The translations under genes were made by a program, and so were the position numbers. A stretch of DNA of 64,000 nucleotides, from the NCBI RefSeq assembly GCF_030489605.1, contig NZ_JAUKFY010000013.1:1-64000 (forward strand), in the 5' to 3' direction. This DNA comes from Brevibacillus laterosporus (GTDB lineage Bacteria > Bacillota > Bacilli > Brevibacillales > Brevibacillaceae). Shown here piece by piece: positions 1 to 8,539 of this stretch; positions within the stretch are counted from its first letter, which is position 1, and every line of letters starts with the position of its first letter. Below the pieces are notes generated by a model. That model saw nothing but the letters and a program-made list of their open reading frames with translations, did no database searches and was not told the DNA's origin.

Positions 1-417
1 AGATCATCCTCATCTCTCTAAATTAGATTATCGAGACAAGCTTATTCATTGTATCATATCAATCATCACTTCGCAAGTACTTTATTAAAAACTTTTTTGT
101 TTTTCAGCAACTCGCTAGCGACTACGTTTATTAATATAGCACAATTCATTTTATTAAGTCAACACTTTTTGAAAAGATTTTTTTAAGCTAACTAAAAACA
201 TCTTCATATATATCTAATTTTATTTAACCATACTAAACACGCACTGTAATAAAGCCATATTTGTTTATAAATATATATCTTTAGAACAGTTCTATACTAT
301 ACATTTCCCAGTCCTTTTAGTCAAGGAAAAATTGGCATTACTAAAAAAAGCACTGCTTATATAAAACAAGGACATCCTAGTTTTATAAACATCTATATTA
401 ATAAGGAGACCATAGAA
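1..417. other. AT-rich intergenic region
   Basis: No supportable gene on either strand; the sequence is rich in A and T with stops in all frames. The only clear element is the AAGGAG ribosome-binding site at 403-408 serving the ORF that starts at 418. No convincing terminator or operator was seen. Confidence 0.5.
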
Positions 418-705
418 ATGTCTTACTACAAAAAAACAAAGGAATCTGCCGAGGATTATAAAGAACTATCCACTGTTCACTCCCAAAGAAACGAGATTTT
501 ACAAGAAGAATTTCCAGAAGGCCCTTATGGTGCTGCCACAAATGAAGAAAAGCTAGGAAAAGCAACTGGTTGGGAAAACGGTCAACATTCTACTACCACC
601 CGATTTACCTATGAAACAAGACAGCTACATCAGGAATTACCTCGCCAGTATCCCGGAGCCCATCCTACACACAGTGAATCTAATCAGGATATTGAACCCC
701 AATAA
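418..705 (+). CDS. small hydrophilic protein of unknown function
   Basis: A 95-residue, strongly hydrophilic protein rich in Glu, Gln, Thr and His, with no signal peptide, membrane segment or cysteine. The start is supported by AAGGAG nine bases upstream, and a strong terminator follows at 772-811, so it looks like a self-contained monocistronic gene. I do not recognise the family. The composition (charged, low in hydrophobic residues, many Gln and Thr) suggests a disordered protein, possibly of the small sporulation-associated type, but nothing in the sequence proves this. Confidence 0.7.
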   Translation: MSYYKKTKESAEDYKELSTVHSQRNEILQEEFPEGPYGAATNEEKLGKATGWENGQHSTTTRFTYETRQLHQELPRQYPGAHPTHSESNQDIEPQ

Positions 706-771
706 TATTTGCCTCCCTCGAAATTGGGGGTAACCAGCCTTGAAATGATAGATACTCGTTTTCATGTACAC

Positions 772-811
772 AAAAAGAGACCTTCCTTAGCAAAAAGGAA
801 GGTCTCTTTTT
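772..811. terminator. bidirectional rho-independent terminator
   Basis: A perfect 15-bp stem AAAAAGAGACCTTCC / GGAAGGTCTCTTTTT with a 10-base loop. It has T runs in both directions and serves the 95-residue gene (plus) and thiI (minus). Confidence 0.9.
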
Positions 812-814
812 TAT

Positions 815-2014
815 TTAAAACAAATCAGTCACGACATCACGCGGTTTTGCTGTAATTTCTTCTAATTCTGTACGCGCAACAGCGTCATTTACCAATGCTT
901 CTACATCAAGCTTCTGCTCATATCTCTCCGCTAGCTCTACTCGTGGACGAGTAGCAGGATTCTTAGGTGTAAAGATCGTGCAGCAATCCTCATATGGCAA
1001 AATAGAGAGATCAAACGTGTCAATTTTGCGGGCAATTTCCGTAATCTCTGACTTATCCATTGCAACCAACGGACGTAAGATCGGGATTTTGACAACATGA
1101 TTAATCGTATACATGCTCTCTAGAGTCTGTGAAGCGACTTGTCCCAAGCTTTCCCCTGTAGCAAGTGCTAGCGCCTTTCGTTTCTGTGCAACCTTTTCAG
1201 CAATGCGCATCATAAAACGGCGCATAATTGTGATGTTATACTCCTCTGGGCAATGTTCACGGATCGCTTCTTGAATGGCTGTGAACGGTACCGTATGTAA
1301 GCGGACGGAGCCACCCCATTTGGTAAGCTTTTGCGCTAAATCCTTCACTTTTTCTAAAGCTCTTTCGCTAGTGTACGGGTAGCTGTGAAAATGTATTGCT
1401 TCTAATCTTACACCACGCTTCATCGTCATCCAACCAGCGACAGGGCTATCAATACCACCTGATAATAGGAGCAAGACCTTTCCACTAGCGCCTACAGGCA
1501 ATCCTCCAGCACATGGTAGCGTTTCACAGCTAATAAAGGTACCTTCCGTACGGATCTCAATCTTAACAGAAGCTTCTGGCTGATGAAGGTCTACTTTTAG
1601 TCCTTCGATATTTCGTAGGAGATGAGTCCCTACCATTCGATTAACATCCATCGAAGCCATTGGGTAACGTTTATCAGCTCTGCGCGTGTCTACACGGATG
1701 GTACGCGGATCAGGGGTCAGAGACTGAATCAAGCGAAGAGTTCCTTCTTTAATAGCTTCTTCTGTTTGTTCAACCTGAATCGTTGGGCTAATGGAGGTAA
1801 TTCCAAACACTGCTTGTAACTTCTCCATTACCTCGTATGCATCCTCTCCATTCAATTGGACATACATCCGCCCGTACCGGCGATATACCTCCACGGATGG
1901 GTGAACCTCCAGTACATGACGCACATTTCTCATCAGCGTATCTTCAAATTGATCTCGATTGCGTCCTTTTAGTGCTAATTCGCCATAGCGAATCAAAATT
2001 ACATCATAATTCAT
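815..2014 (-). CDS. thiI: tRNA 4-thiouridine synthase / sulfurtransferase ThiI
   Basis: ThiI adenylates U8 of tRNA and inserts sulfur received from a cysteine desulfurase; it can also feed thiazole synthesis. The protein has an N-terminal ferredoxin-like segment, a THUMP RNA-binding domain (about residues 60-165) and a PP-loop ATPase domain with SGGIDS at 185-190. Length is 399 residues with no C-terminal rhodanese domain, as in Bacillus and unlike the longer E. coli protein. I chose the ATG at 2014 (MNYDVIL), because GAGG lies nine bases upstream; an ATG three codons earlier directly abuts that GAGG. It lies 12 bases after the cysteine desulfurase gene, its expected sulfur donor, in one operon. 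Confidence 0.95.
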   Translation of the reverse strand: MNYDVILIRYGELALKGRNRDQFEDTLMRNVRHVLEVHPSVEVYRRYGRMYVQLNGEDAYEVMEKLQAVFGITSISPTIQVEQTEEAIKEGTLRLIQSLTPDPRTIRVDTRRADKRYPMASMDVNRMVGTHLLRNIEGLKVDLHQPEASVKIEIRTEGTFISCETLPCAGGLPVGASGKVLLLLSGGIDSPVAGWMTMKRGVRLEAIHFHSYPYTSERALEKVKDLAQKLTKWGGSVRLHTVPFTAIQEAIREHCPEEYNITIMRRFMMRIAEKVAQKRKALALATGESLGQVASQTLESMYTINHVVKIPILRPLVAMDKSEITEIARKIDTFDLSILPYEDCCTIFTPKNPATRPRVELAERYEQKLDVEALVNDAVARTELEEITAKPRDVVTDLF

Positions 2015-2026
2015 TGCTGTCATCCT

Positions 2027-3172
2027 CTACACTTTTGTATATGGTAAAATGCGATTTTTGCATGTTTGCAGCGCTACTAAAAATTTGTCCACGTCATCCA
2101 TTGTATTTTGTTTACCTAGGCTTATTCGCAAAGAAGATTTGGCCTGTTCGCGACTCATTCCTGTTGCTACCAATACTGGACTTGGCTCATCAGACTTAGC
2201 TGAACAGGCGGAACGAGTAGATACACAGAATCCTTCCGCTTCCAGAGCATGTAACAAAACCTCTGCTTTCATCCCTTGCACGGAAATATTTATGATATGA
2301 GGCGCCGCTTCTGTTTCAGGAGAATTAATTATACATCCAGGAATCTGTTGAATTCCTTCTCTTAAACGTTGCTGCATCTCTTTTAGCCTTGAAATATCCT
2401 GTGCAGCAGTCTCTTCGATTAAACGCATGGCTTTTGCCATTCCTGCAATTCCGGGGATGTTTTCCGTACCGGAACGCAGTCCGCTTTCCTGACCTCCACC
2501 TTTTAATAAAGGCTCAATCAGCATATTTTCACGTTTTACAAGGATACCAACACCACGAGGACCGTGGAATTTGTGAGCAGATAAGCTTAGCAAATCAACT
2601 CCCCACTCATTTATGCGAAGGGGTACCTTTCCAAAGCTTTGTACTGCATCGACATGAAAGATAACTTTAGGAAACAGCTTTAGATATGTACCAATCTGAT
2701 TAATCGGTTGGATAGTCCCTAATTCATTATTGACATGCATAATAGATACAAGAATCGTATCAGGTCGCATAGCCTGTTTCACATCTTCCAGGGAAACTCT
2801 CCCTTCCTTATTAACAGGAAGATAAGTTACATCATAGCCAAATTCCTCTAGCTGTTTACAAACATCCAAAACAGAGGCATGCTCTATTTGGCTTGTAATA
2901 ATATGGTGACCACGCTCTCGATAGCGCATGGCTACACCTTTAATTGCTGTATTGTTACTTTCCGTGCCACCGGAAGTGAAGAAAATCTCTGTTGGTTTCT
3001 TTTGCAAAGCGCGGGCAGCAATTTGACGAGCCTGTTTTAAAACATTCTCTGCCTCTACCCCCAAACGATGCAAGGAAGAAGGATTCCCATAATATGCTTC
3101 CATAGTCCGCTTCATGGTGTCAATCACCTGCGGATGGGGTTGGGTCGTGGCACTGTTATCCAGGTAAATCAC
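2027..3172 (-). CDS. cysteine desulfurase (NifS/IscS family, NifZ-like partner of ThiI)
   Basis: PLP enzyme that converts cysteine to alanine and carries the released sulfur as a persulfide. The PLP lysine is K201 in SAHKFHG and the persulfide cysteine C323 in STRSACSAK, within the mobile loop typical of class I (IscS/NifS) desulfurases. The short IYLDNSATT N-terminus is standard for the family. I chose GTG at 3172 because AGGAAGGG lies ten bases upstream; an ATG nine codons further up would place this RBS inside the gene. Co-transcribed with thiI, as the nifZ-thiI pair in Bacillus, so the likely acceptor is ThiI rather than an Fe-S scaffold. Confidence 0.92.
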   Translation of the reverse strand: MIYLDNSATTQPHPQVIDTMKRTMEAYYGNPSSLHRLGVEAENVLKQARQIAARALQKKPTEIFFTSGGTESNNTAIKGVAMRYRERGHHIITSQIEHASVLDVCKQLEEFGYDVTYLPVNKEGRVSLEDVKQAMRPDTILVSIMHVNNELGTIQPINQIGTYLKLFPKVIFHVDAVQSFGKVPLRINEWGVDLLSLSAHKFHGPRGVGILVKRENMLIEPLLKGGGQESGLRSGTENIPGIAGMAKAMRLIEETAAQDISRLKEMQQRLREGIQQIPGCIINSPETEAAPHIINISVQGMKAEVLLHALEAEGFCVSTRSACSAKSDEPSPVLVATGMSREQAKSSLRISLGKQNTMDDVDKFLVALQTCKNRILPYTKV

Positions 3173-3393
3173 GGCAAAGACACCCTTCCTACAATTCAAA
3201 TCTGGGTCGAACTGTCTTACATCATACCATATTGTTTGTTTTTACAACTACCTTCATGCTGTAGTTCTTTTCTTTCACTTGGTAATTGCTGTAGATCGTT
3301 ATCCGTCCTTGGGTATAAGAAATGGCTTCTTGTCTTATCCTAACCATTACATAAATAAATCTACCAAGCGCTCGTTCACATTTAAGTCATAGT

Positions 3394-3407
3394 TGTAAAC
3401 GTTTTCA
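3394..3407. promoter_or_regulatory. cre site (CcpA operator)
   Basis: TGTAAACGTTTTCA fits the catabolite-responsive element consensus TGWNANCGNTNWCA at every defined position. It ends 14 bases upstream of the -35 box of the promoter at 3422-3450. That position is typical of CcpA-activated genes such as ackA and pta in Bacillus. ccpA itself lies in this window. Confidence 0.75.
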
Positions 3408-3421
3408 ACAAAGATCACTGC

Positions 3422-3450
3422 TTTACACACTTCTTTATACTTGTTAGAAT
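3422..3450 (+). promoter_or_regulatory. SigA-type promoter for the 46-residue protein
   Basis: TTTACA, 17-base spacer, TAGAAT. The predicted start of transcription near 3457 leaves a short leader carrying AGGAAGGGG at 3468-3476. Confidence 0.65.
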
Positions 3451-3484
3451 TATCAATAAATTCGGCTAGGAAGGGGACTTTATC

Positions 3485-3625
3485 ATGACAGTAATGGAAA
3501 AAATCAAACAAATGGAGGATGAATTGCAAAAGCTAAAGCAAGAGGTTGAAAAGGCAGAAAAATCAAAGCAAGTCTATATTGATGATGAAACCTCCCACGA
3601 TGTCTTAACAGAGGTATACAACTAA
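3485..3625 (+). CDS. small coiled-coil protein, possibly CcpA-activated
   Basis: A 46-residue ORF beginning MTVMEKIKQMEDELQKL. A charged heptad-like helix fills the first 28 residues, followed by an acidic tail ending in VYN. AGGAAGGGG lies eight bases before the ATG, a SigA-like promoter lies at 3422-3450 and a strong terminator follows at 3673-3712, so it has all the parts of a single-gene unit. No family is recognised. The perfect cre upstream of the -35 box suggests activation by CcpA during glucose growth (inference). A start at the internal Met 4 is possible. Confidence 0.65.
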   Translation: MTVMEKIKQMEDELQKLKQEVEKAEKSKQVYIDDETSHDVLTEVYN

Positions 3626-3672
3626 AGATGGACATGAAAATTCTCATATGCCAAATGGCTTGTTTCTATAGG

Positions 3673-3712
3673 AAAAGTGGTTACTCACACGCTAGGAGAT
3701 AACCACTTTTTT
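3673..3712. terminator. bidirectional rho-independent terminator
   Basis: A perfect 11-bp stem AAAAGTGGTTA / TAACCACTTTT with a T run. It separates the 46-residue gene (plus) from dapF (minus). Confidence 0.9.
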
Positions 3713-3739
3713 GCCCTCTTTTATCTAAAATTAAAGATG

Positions 3740-4606
3740 CTATTGTTCTAGCAACGGTAATGCTCCCAAATACTCACCTGCAAATACTTCGGCCGCTGCA
3801 CCTGTCATATAAACATGCTGATCGTCCTCACGCCATTCTATCTGCAAATCGCCTCCAAGTAAATGTATCGTAGCCATTCTCTCTGCTTTTCCTTCTAAAA
3901 CAGCGGCTACCAATGCAGCACATGCTCCCGTTCCGCAAGCAAGTGTTACTCCAGAGCCTCGCTCCCATACACGAAAGGTAATATCAGAAGGTGTATTTAT
4001 GGAAATAAATTCAATGTTTGCTCTTTCAGGAAATAAAGCATGCCTTTCTAATAATGGACCATAGGTGGTTACTTCTTCTTCGGAGATTTTATCCGTAAGA
4101 ATCACCACATGAGGATTCCCCATAGAAACTGCGGTGAAAGTAAAGGTCCGCCCGTTGATTTGCACCTGTTCACCAATCGCTTCAGAATCAGGGTCCCCTG
4201 ACATAGGAATTTGCCCGCGCAGTAAACGCGGTTTTCCCATATCAACTGTTACTTTCTCCACTTTTCCCTCTGAACCTAAGTGGACAACCGGAGCAACCAC
4301 TCCCCCATTTGTTTCAATGGTAAAAGATGTCTTGTTTGTTAAGCCATGATCAAAAACATACTTGCTCACACAACGTAGTCCGTTCCCACAATTGCGGGCT
4401 TCGCTACCATCGTTATTAAATACCCTCATCCGAAAATCTGCTATTGTTGAAGGCATAATCAAAATTAAACCGTCTGCTCCAATTCCGAAGTGTTGCTGGC
4501 TTACTCTTCGTGAAAGTTCCGGCAAATCAACATTCGTAAGAGGCTCTTCAAAACAATTAACATATACGTAATCGTTGCCTATCCCATGCATTTTCGTAAA
4601 TCTCAT
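3740..4606 (-). CDS. dapF: diaminopimelate epimerase
   Basis: Converts LL- to meso-diaminopimelate for lysine and peptidoglycan synthesis; cytosolic and cofactor-independent. Both catalytic cysteines are visible: C73 in ARNCGNGLRC and C224 in TLACGTGAC, one in each half of the pseudo-dimeric fold. The predicted 288 residues match the family. I chose the ATG at 4606 (MRFTKMHGIGNDY), which aligns with known N-termini and has GGGAG six bases upstream; a start 14 codons earlier would add an unusual Trp-rich extension. Monocistronic, divergent from the NTP phosphatase gene. Confidence 0.95.
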   Translation of the reverse strand: MRFTKMHGIGNDYVYVNCFEEPLTNVDLPELSRRVSQQHFGIGADGLILIMPSTIADFRMRVFNNDGSEARNCGNGLRCVSKYVFDHGLTNKTSFTIETNGGVVAPVVHLGSEGKVEKVTVDMGKPRLLRGQIPMSGDPDSEAIGEQVQINGRTFTFTAVSMGNPHVVILTDKISEEEVTTYGPLLERHALFPERANIEFISINTPSDITFRVWERGSGVTLACGTGACAALVAAVLEGKAERMATIHLLGGDLQIEWREDDQHVYMTGAAAEVFAGEYLGALPLLEQ

Positions 4607-4793
4607 GCCCGACTCCCACCATTCCGATATTTTTTCCCATTGTATCACAGGCGATGTCGTTCATGATTTCTTCTTTACAGCTTGTTTTCGTTTTTATTAA
4701 AAAAATTTATTCGATAAGCTTTCAGACACTGTAAATAGATACACTTCCAACCTGTTATAATAATCAAGAAGCAAAAGGTGGGAGTGAAAACTA

Positions 4794-5315
4794 TTGTATA
4801 AAACGCTTGCTTTAGGAAGTCAGAATCAAGCTAAACGAAAAGCCATTTTTTTAGCTACTGGCATTCAGCCTCAGTGTGTCAGTGTGCCTTCCGGGGTTGC
4901 TGAGCAGCCTCTATCTGAGGATGAAACGATTAGAGGAGCCATAACGCGAGCCAAGCTAGCCCTTGAGGCAGTCCCTAATGCGGAGATAGGCTTCGGATTA
5001 GAGGGTGGTCTGACGTTTGATGCTATCTATACGAAACAGTGGTATCTCCTCTCTATCTGTGCCGCTTGGAATGGGGAAACCTTACATATTGGGAAAGGAC
5101 TTTCTTTTCCCATCCCTAATCATATTGGGGAAGATATGAAAAGATCGGGTAGGGAATTACGCGAAGTTATTGACAGGTTATCAGGAATTAGTAATAGTAA
5201 TCACAAAGAGGGAGCATACGGTCTTTTTACAAATGGTAAAATTACTCGCGCTCATGTTTTTAAAGAAGCGGTAATCGCCGCTCTTACACCGTTTGAGTCC
5301 GTTTTGTATCGCTGA
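4794..5315 (+). CDS. DUF84 family inosine/xanthosine triphosphatase (YjjX-like)
   Basis: A 173-residue protein of the DUF84/YjjX family, which hydrolyses non-canonical purine nucleoside triphosphates (ITP, XTP) to keep them out of nucleic acids. It begins LALGSQNQAKRKA, the family's N-terminal nucleotide-binding segment, and contains GFGLEGGL, the conserved acidic glycine-rich motif. The start is TTG at 4794, preceded by GGTGGGAG about ten bases upstream. TATAAT at 4756-4761 is a likely -10 box. Divergent from dapF and convergent with the anti-sigma gene. Confidence 0.85.
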   Translation: MYKTLALGSQNQAKRKAIFLATGIQPQCVSVPSGVAEQPLSEDETIRGAITRAKLALEAVPNAEIGFGLEGGLTFDAIYTKQWYLLSICAAWNGETLHIGKGLSFPIPNHIGEDMKRSGRELREVIDRLSGISNSNHKEGAYGLFTNGKITRAHVFKEAVIAALTPFESVLYR

Positions 5316-5320
5316 TTATA

Positions 5321-5348
5321 AGTCCTCACCCTACATAGGATGAGGACT
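5321..5348. terminator. hairpin between convergent genes, weak terminator
   Basis: Stem AGTCCTCA / TGAGGACT, extended by CC/GG, between the convergent DUF84 and anti-sigma genes. There is no strong T run on either side, so termination is uncertain. Confidence 0.4.
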
Positions 5349-5372
5349 CTGGTGATGCTTTCTGATCTTCTA

Positions 5373-7064
5373 CTATTCTTCAAATTTGCCGGTTATCGCA
5401 TCAATACTTCCTGATCCTCTATTGTTTGGTATAGCCGTATAGGCAAGGACCGGGGTTTGTTGCATGTTTCCATCTTTCACTGGATAAACGTATGTCAGAG
5501 TGAGAGGCCGGTGTTTCAAATAGATCGCCGCTGCCTCTGCCGGCGATATTGCATTAGCTGGGTCTGGCCAATTTTTCGTAAAATTTTCTTTAACCATTTC
5601 TAATGAAATGGAGAGAATTTCGCCAGTAGTTTTATCAATTGTAAGATCATATCTATGACTAGGAACGACTACGCCTTTATAAGTGAATACGAATTTCATC
5701 TTTTGTTCTTTATCTTCTTTTGAATCCCCTCTAGTTATATATCGTTTTACTTCCGTTATCCCTTTTGTCATATACTGTTGAAGATAAGCTAACGCTCTTT
5801 GTTCAAGCTCTTGATCTGACAGCTTTGTGCCCCCTGTTTCTTCTGTAGGCTTACTTATTATAAATTCACTAACTATCCCATCCATTGTTATCACTATCAT
5901 TTTTTTGTTCTTCCATTTTGTTTCATATCCCGCCATTTCCTTAGGCATGTAGCTATAATGAGGTTGGACTTTATATACGGCTCCTTTGCAATCAATACCG
6001 AACTGGGCCAACGCATCAGGAACCTCTTGTGCTGACTTAATCTTAACCTGCTTACCGCCTGGATTTACTTGAATCGTGGATGAATACTTTTTACGATAAG
6101 GAGAATGATCTGCTATTTTTATCTCTTCTCCAGTTAAAGCATTAAAATACCCAATGGAATCATCTTCGTATAATAAGCTGAATTCGTTCTGACCCTCTCT
6201 CTTTTTATATTGCAATTTCATGTATGCAGCAAAGTTTCTTTCGATTATTGACTTGTCCAAACCAATAGACGGATTAGGAAATATCGGCTTTTCTGTTAGC
6301 AACCCTGCCACTTCTCCTGAACTAATTCCTACTATCTTTTCGTCTCCAGTTAGATAGACTCTATAGTCCATACCTTTCACAGGAAGATGATTTACAAATC
6401 TTATATATCGAATTCGTGTCCCTTTTTTATCAACATCTACAGAATCTATTCGGTATTCCTCAAAAGACTGGCCAAGAAAGCCGTGCAAAAAAGTAGTTGC
6501 CTTTTTCACCGAATCATCTTTTGGAGTAGCTACATTTTTATTGTCCTCATCTATGAGATTGTCACTGTAAGAAAGAAGCAATCCATTTTGACTATCGATG
6601 CTTACATCTCGGTACAAAATCACATTGTCATTCTCTCGCTTCCGAAATTCAATATAATACTTTTTTCTTTGACTTTCTTTAGAAGTTTGAAGAAAGATGA
6701 TTTGCTCAGACCCACGCATCTCTGGAAATTCTTTGTACAATTTTTCTACTGTCTGTGCTGCTATCCCTACAATCTCCGTTACTTGGCCATCTTTGTCGTT
6801 AAATAGAATCGAATGTAAAAACGGCAATGCCGCCGTAATATTGGTTCCTTCTTTCCAAATCAGAGCCCCTCCTGCTAGAACTAATACAGCAGCGGCAGAT
6901 ACCGTCCATTTTTTTATTACTGATGCCATATGAGCTCTCCCATTTCTTTTTTCTTGTACCCCCATTAGCTTTTTTTTGAGGGCGTTAGTAAATTCCTGTC
7001 TGGGTCTGATATCAAAGCTGCTTCGGACTTCATCTATTAATTCCCTATCATTATGAATATTCAT
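5373..7064 (-). CDS. membrane anti-sigma/sensor protein with YcdB/YcdC-like extracellular domains
   Basis: A 563-residue single-pass protein: about 50 cytoplasmic residues, a membrane segment near 53-70 (VSAAAVLVLAGGALIW), then about 490 residues predicted outside. The outer part holds repeated PepSY-like/YcdB-YcdC-type units with the signature DAITGK near the C-terminus. Its start overlaps the ECF sigma gene end by 14 bases and it has AAGGGG eight or nine bases upstream. That arrangement is typical of an anti-sigma factor binding its sigma factor at the N-terminus. The N-terminus shows no HCC zinc anti-sigma motif. The outer module resembles that of the SLH protein at 29239 and the partial gene at 63057. 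Anti-sigma role is inferred from context. Confidence 0.8.
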   Translation of the reverse strand: MNIHNDRELIDEVRSSFDIRPRQEFTNALKKKLMGVQEKRNGRAHMASVIKKWTVSAAAVLVLAGGALIWKEGTNITAALPFLHSILFNDKDGQVTEIVGIAAQTVEKLYKEFPEMRGSEQIIFLQTSKESQRKKYYIEFRKRENDNVILYRDVSIDSQNGLLLSYSDNLIDEDNKNVATPKDDSVKKATTFLHGFLGQSFEEYRIDSVDVDKKGTRIRYIRFVNHLPVKGMDYRVYLTGDEKIVGISSGEVAGLLTEKPIFPNPSIGLDKSIIERNFAAYMKLQYKKREGQNEFSLLYEDDSIGYFNALTGEEIKIADHSPYRKKYSSTIQVNPGGKQVKIKSAQEVPDALAQFGIDCKGAVYKVQPHYSYMPKEMAGYETKWKNKKMIVITMDGIVSEFIISKPTEETGGTKLSDQELEQRALAYLQQYMTKGITEVKRYITRGDSKEDKEQKMKFVFTYKGVVVPSHRYDLTIDKTTGEILSISLEMVKENFTKNWPDPANAISPAEAAAIYLKHRPLTLTYVYPVKDGNMQQTPVLAYTAIPNNRGSGSIDAITGKFEE

Positions 7065-7593
7065 TGATCCAGCCCCTTTCTATGTCCCCCTCTAAAAATC
7101 TCCGCATTTCCTTCATTGCTCTGTGATAATCAACCTTTACTTTGCCTTCACTACAGCATAGAATTTCTGCTGTTTCTTTGATGTTGTATTCCTTTAAACC
7201 ATGTAGGATCAGAACACTGCGGTATTTGGGTTTCATTCGAAGTACGGCTTCTACAACGTGTCTTCGTCCTTCTTTACCTGCATATTCCTCCTCAGGTTGT
7301 CCGAGTTTTGAGGGTATTTTATTAATTGTCTCCATTCCAAACCATGCACGAATACGCTTTTTTCGAGAATGATCAATGGCTACATATTTCGCTATTCTTA
7401 AAATCCATGTCTTCATACTCGCCCTTTCCTCATAGCGCTTAAGAGAGTCTAAAACACGAAGAAATACCTCCTGAGTTAAATCCTCAGCGACACTCCGATT
7501 ACCCGTAAAGTAAATCATAAAGTGGTAGACATCACGATAATATTGCTCATAGATAAGACCAATCTGCCTATCCCTTGCTCCTTCCTCATACAA
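7051..7593 (-). CDS. ECF RNA polymerase sigma factor, SigX-like
   Basis: A 180-residue sigma-70 family ECF factor. Region 2 spans about residues 12-80 (YRDVYHFMIYFTGN, AEDLTQEVFLRVL, RYEERASMKTWILRIAKYVAIDHSRKKR) and region 4 about 115-168, with a helix-turn-helix around NIKETAEILCCSEGKVKVDYHR. The start has AGGAGG about 11 bases upstream. It overlaps the downstream membrane protein, its likely anti-sigma. The upstream sequence TGTAAC-N16-CGAC resembles a SigX promoter and implies autoregulation. Bacillus SigX controls cell-envelope modification and resistance to cationic peptides; the same target class here is inference. Confidence 0.9.
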   Translation of the reverse strand: MYEEGARDRQIGLIYEQYYRDVYHFMIYFTGNRSVAEDLTQEVFLRVLDSLKRYEERASMKTWILRIAKYVAIDHSRKKRIRAWFGMETINKIPSKLGQPEEEYAGKEGRRHVVEAVLRMKPKYRSVLILHGLKEYNIKETAEILCCSEGKVKVDYHRAMKEMRRFLEGDIERGWINEYS

Positions 7594-7649
7594 ATGCAGC
7601 TCCTCCTATTCATCTTGTGATTCCTTTATTTTCACGGCTAAGGGTAATA

Positions 7650-7675
7650 GTCGAATTTAAGCATTGAAAGTTACA
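7650..7675 (-). promoter_or_regulatory. ECF-type autoregulatory promoter
   Basis: On the minus strand, TGTAAC (7675-7670), a 16-base spacer and CGAC (7653-7650) resemble the Bacillus SigX consensus (TGTAAC, about 17 bases, CGAC). It lies about 55 bases upstream of the sigma gene start. Confidence 0.65.
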
Positions 7676-7762
7676 CATTTCCAACTCTAAATGGTAAAAA
7701 TCTCAGCATCAGTTGCAAGATTAGCACTTTTCTAGCGTATTTTCCCTTTATTTAACACAAAG

Positions 7763-7806
7763 GAGGGGCTAGCCTTGCAGGCTTAATGCCTACAAGTCAG
7801 CCCCTC
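7763..7806 (-). terminator. hairpin terminator after the DUF4190-like gene
   Basis: A long imperfect stem pairing GAGGGGCT with AGCCCCTC, plus an inner CTTG/CAAG and AGGC/GCCT. It lies just downstream of the gene ending at 7837. The T tract is modest. Confidence 0.5.
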
Positions 7807-7836
7807 GCCTTGCTTTATTTTGTCGATAATAATGAT

Positions 7837-8448
7837 CTACCGGGCAGCGTAATACGGATAAATCAAGAGTGCTCCTACAAAAGCAAGAGCTCCGATAACC
7901 ATTGCCCACGTCCCCATTGATCTTGCCTCGCGACGATAAGCCAGGAATCCCAGCACAATTCCCAGAGGGCCTAGAACATAAGGTAGCAGGAACAAGGACA
8001 AGATAGAGGAACCTAGCCCTACCATTCCTATGCCGCTCCCTTGGACTAAATTGCCATCCTTATCTTCAGCTTGTCTTGCTTCTCGCAAGCTAGAATTATC
8101 GCCATTGCGTAACCGTTTCGGACGGTATGGCTCGGCGATTTCCGCAGCTGTTTCTGTTGAGACATCATTTCGATAAGACATTGAATCATCATTATTGACC
8201 TGAGAAGATTTCGCCACCGCTTGTGTAGATTGATTTTGATCGCCTGAATAGCGCTCCGTCTGTGTCAAAGGATTATATTCAACATTCCCCTTCGTTTGGG
8301 TAGCGCCTGGCTCCAGCGAAGCCCGCATCCATGAATCCTGAGCTAGCTCTGTATCATATGACTTGGTATCAATTTTGTCTCTGCGGCTTTGAGCAGTCCT
8401 CGCTTCCTTCTGCTCACCACGTAAACGTCGTTTCTGATCGTTACCCAT
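7837..8448 (-). CDS. DUF4190-like membrane protein
   Basis: A 203-residue protein. The first 130 residues are charged and probably disordered (GNDQKRRLRGEQKEART, many Gln, Ser and Asp); two hydrophobic segments near the C-terminus (GLGSSILSLFLLPYVLGPLG, WAMVIGALAFVGALLIYPYY) flank a short AYRREARSMG loop. That hairpin with a basic loop is typical of DUF4190. I chose ATG at 8448 because GGAG sits six bases upstream; a TTG four codons earlier directly abuts an AAGGGG. Function unknown. Divergent from the nucleotidase gene. Confidence 0.7.
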   Translation of the reverse strand: MGNDQKRRLRGEQKEARTAQSRRDKIDTKSYDTELAQDSWMRASLEPGATQTKGNVEYNPLTQTERYSGDQNQSTQAVAKSSQVNNDDSMSYRNDVSTETAAEIAEPYRPKRLRNGDNSSLREARQAEDKDGNLVQGSGIGMVGLGSSILSLFLLPYVLGPLGIVLGFLAYRREARSMGTWAMVIGALAFVGALLIYPYYAAR

Positions 8449-8539
8449 GCTGTGCTCCAACCCCTTTTTATCAGGATGAAATGAAGGAAGTAGCCTTATT
8501 CTCTGTCTTCGGTGTACAATTTACTCAGGAGGCGAGGAG

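Noticed and set aside
6387-6806. 139-codon plus-strand ORF inside the anti-sigma gene
   Set aside because: Antisense shadow of a well-supported gene; Phe/Ile/Ser-rich composition typical of reversed coding sequence.
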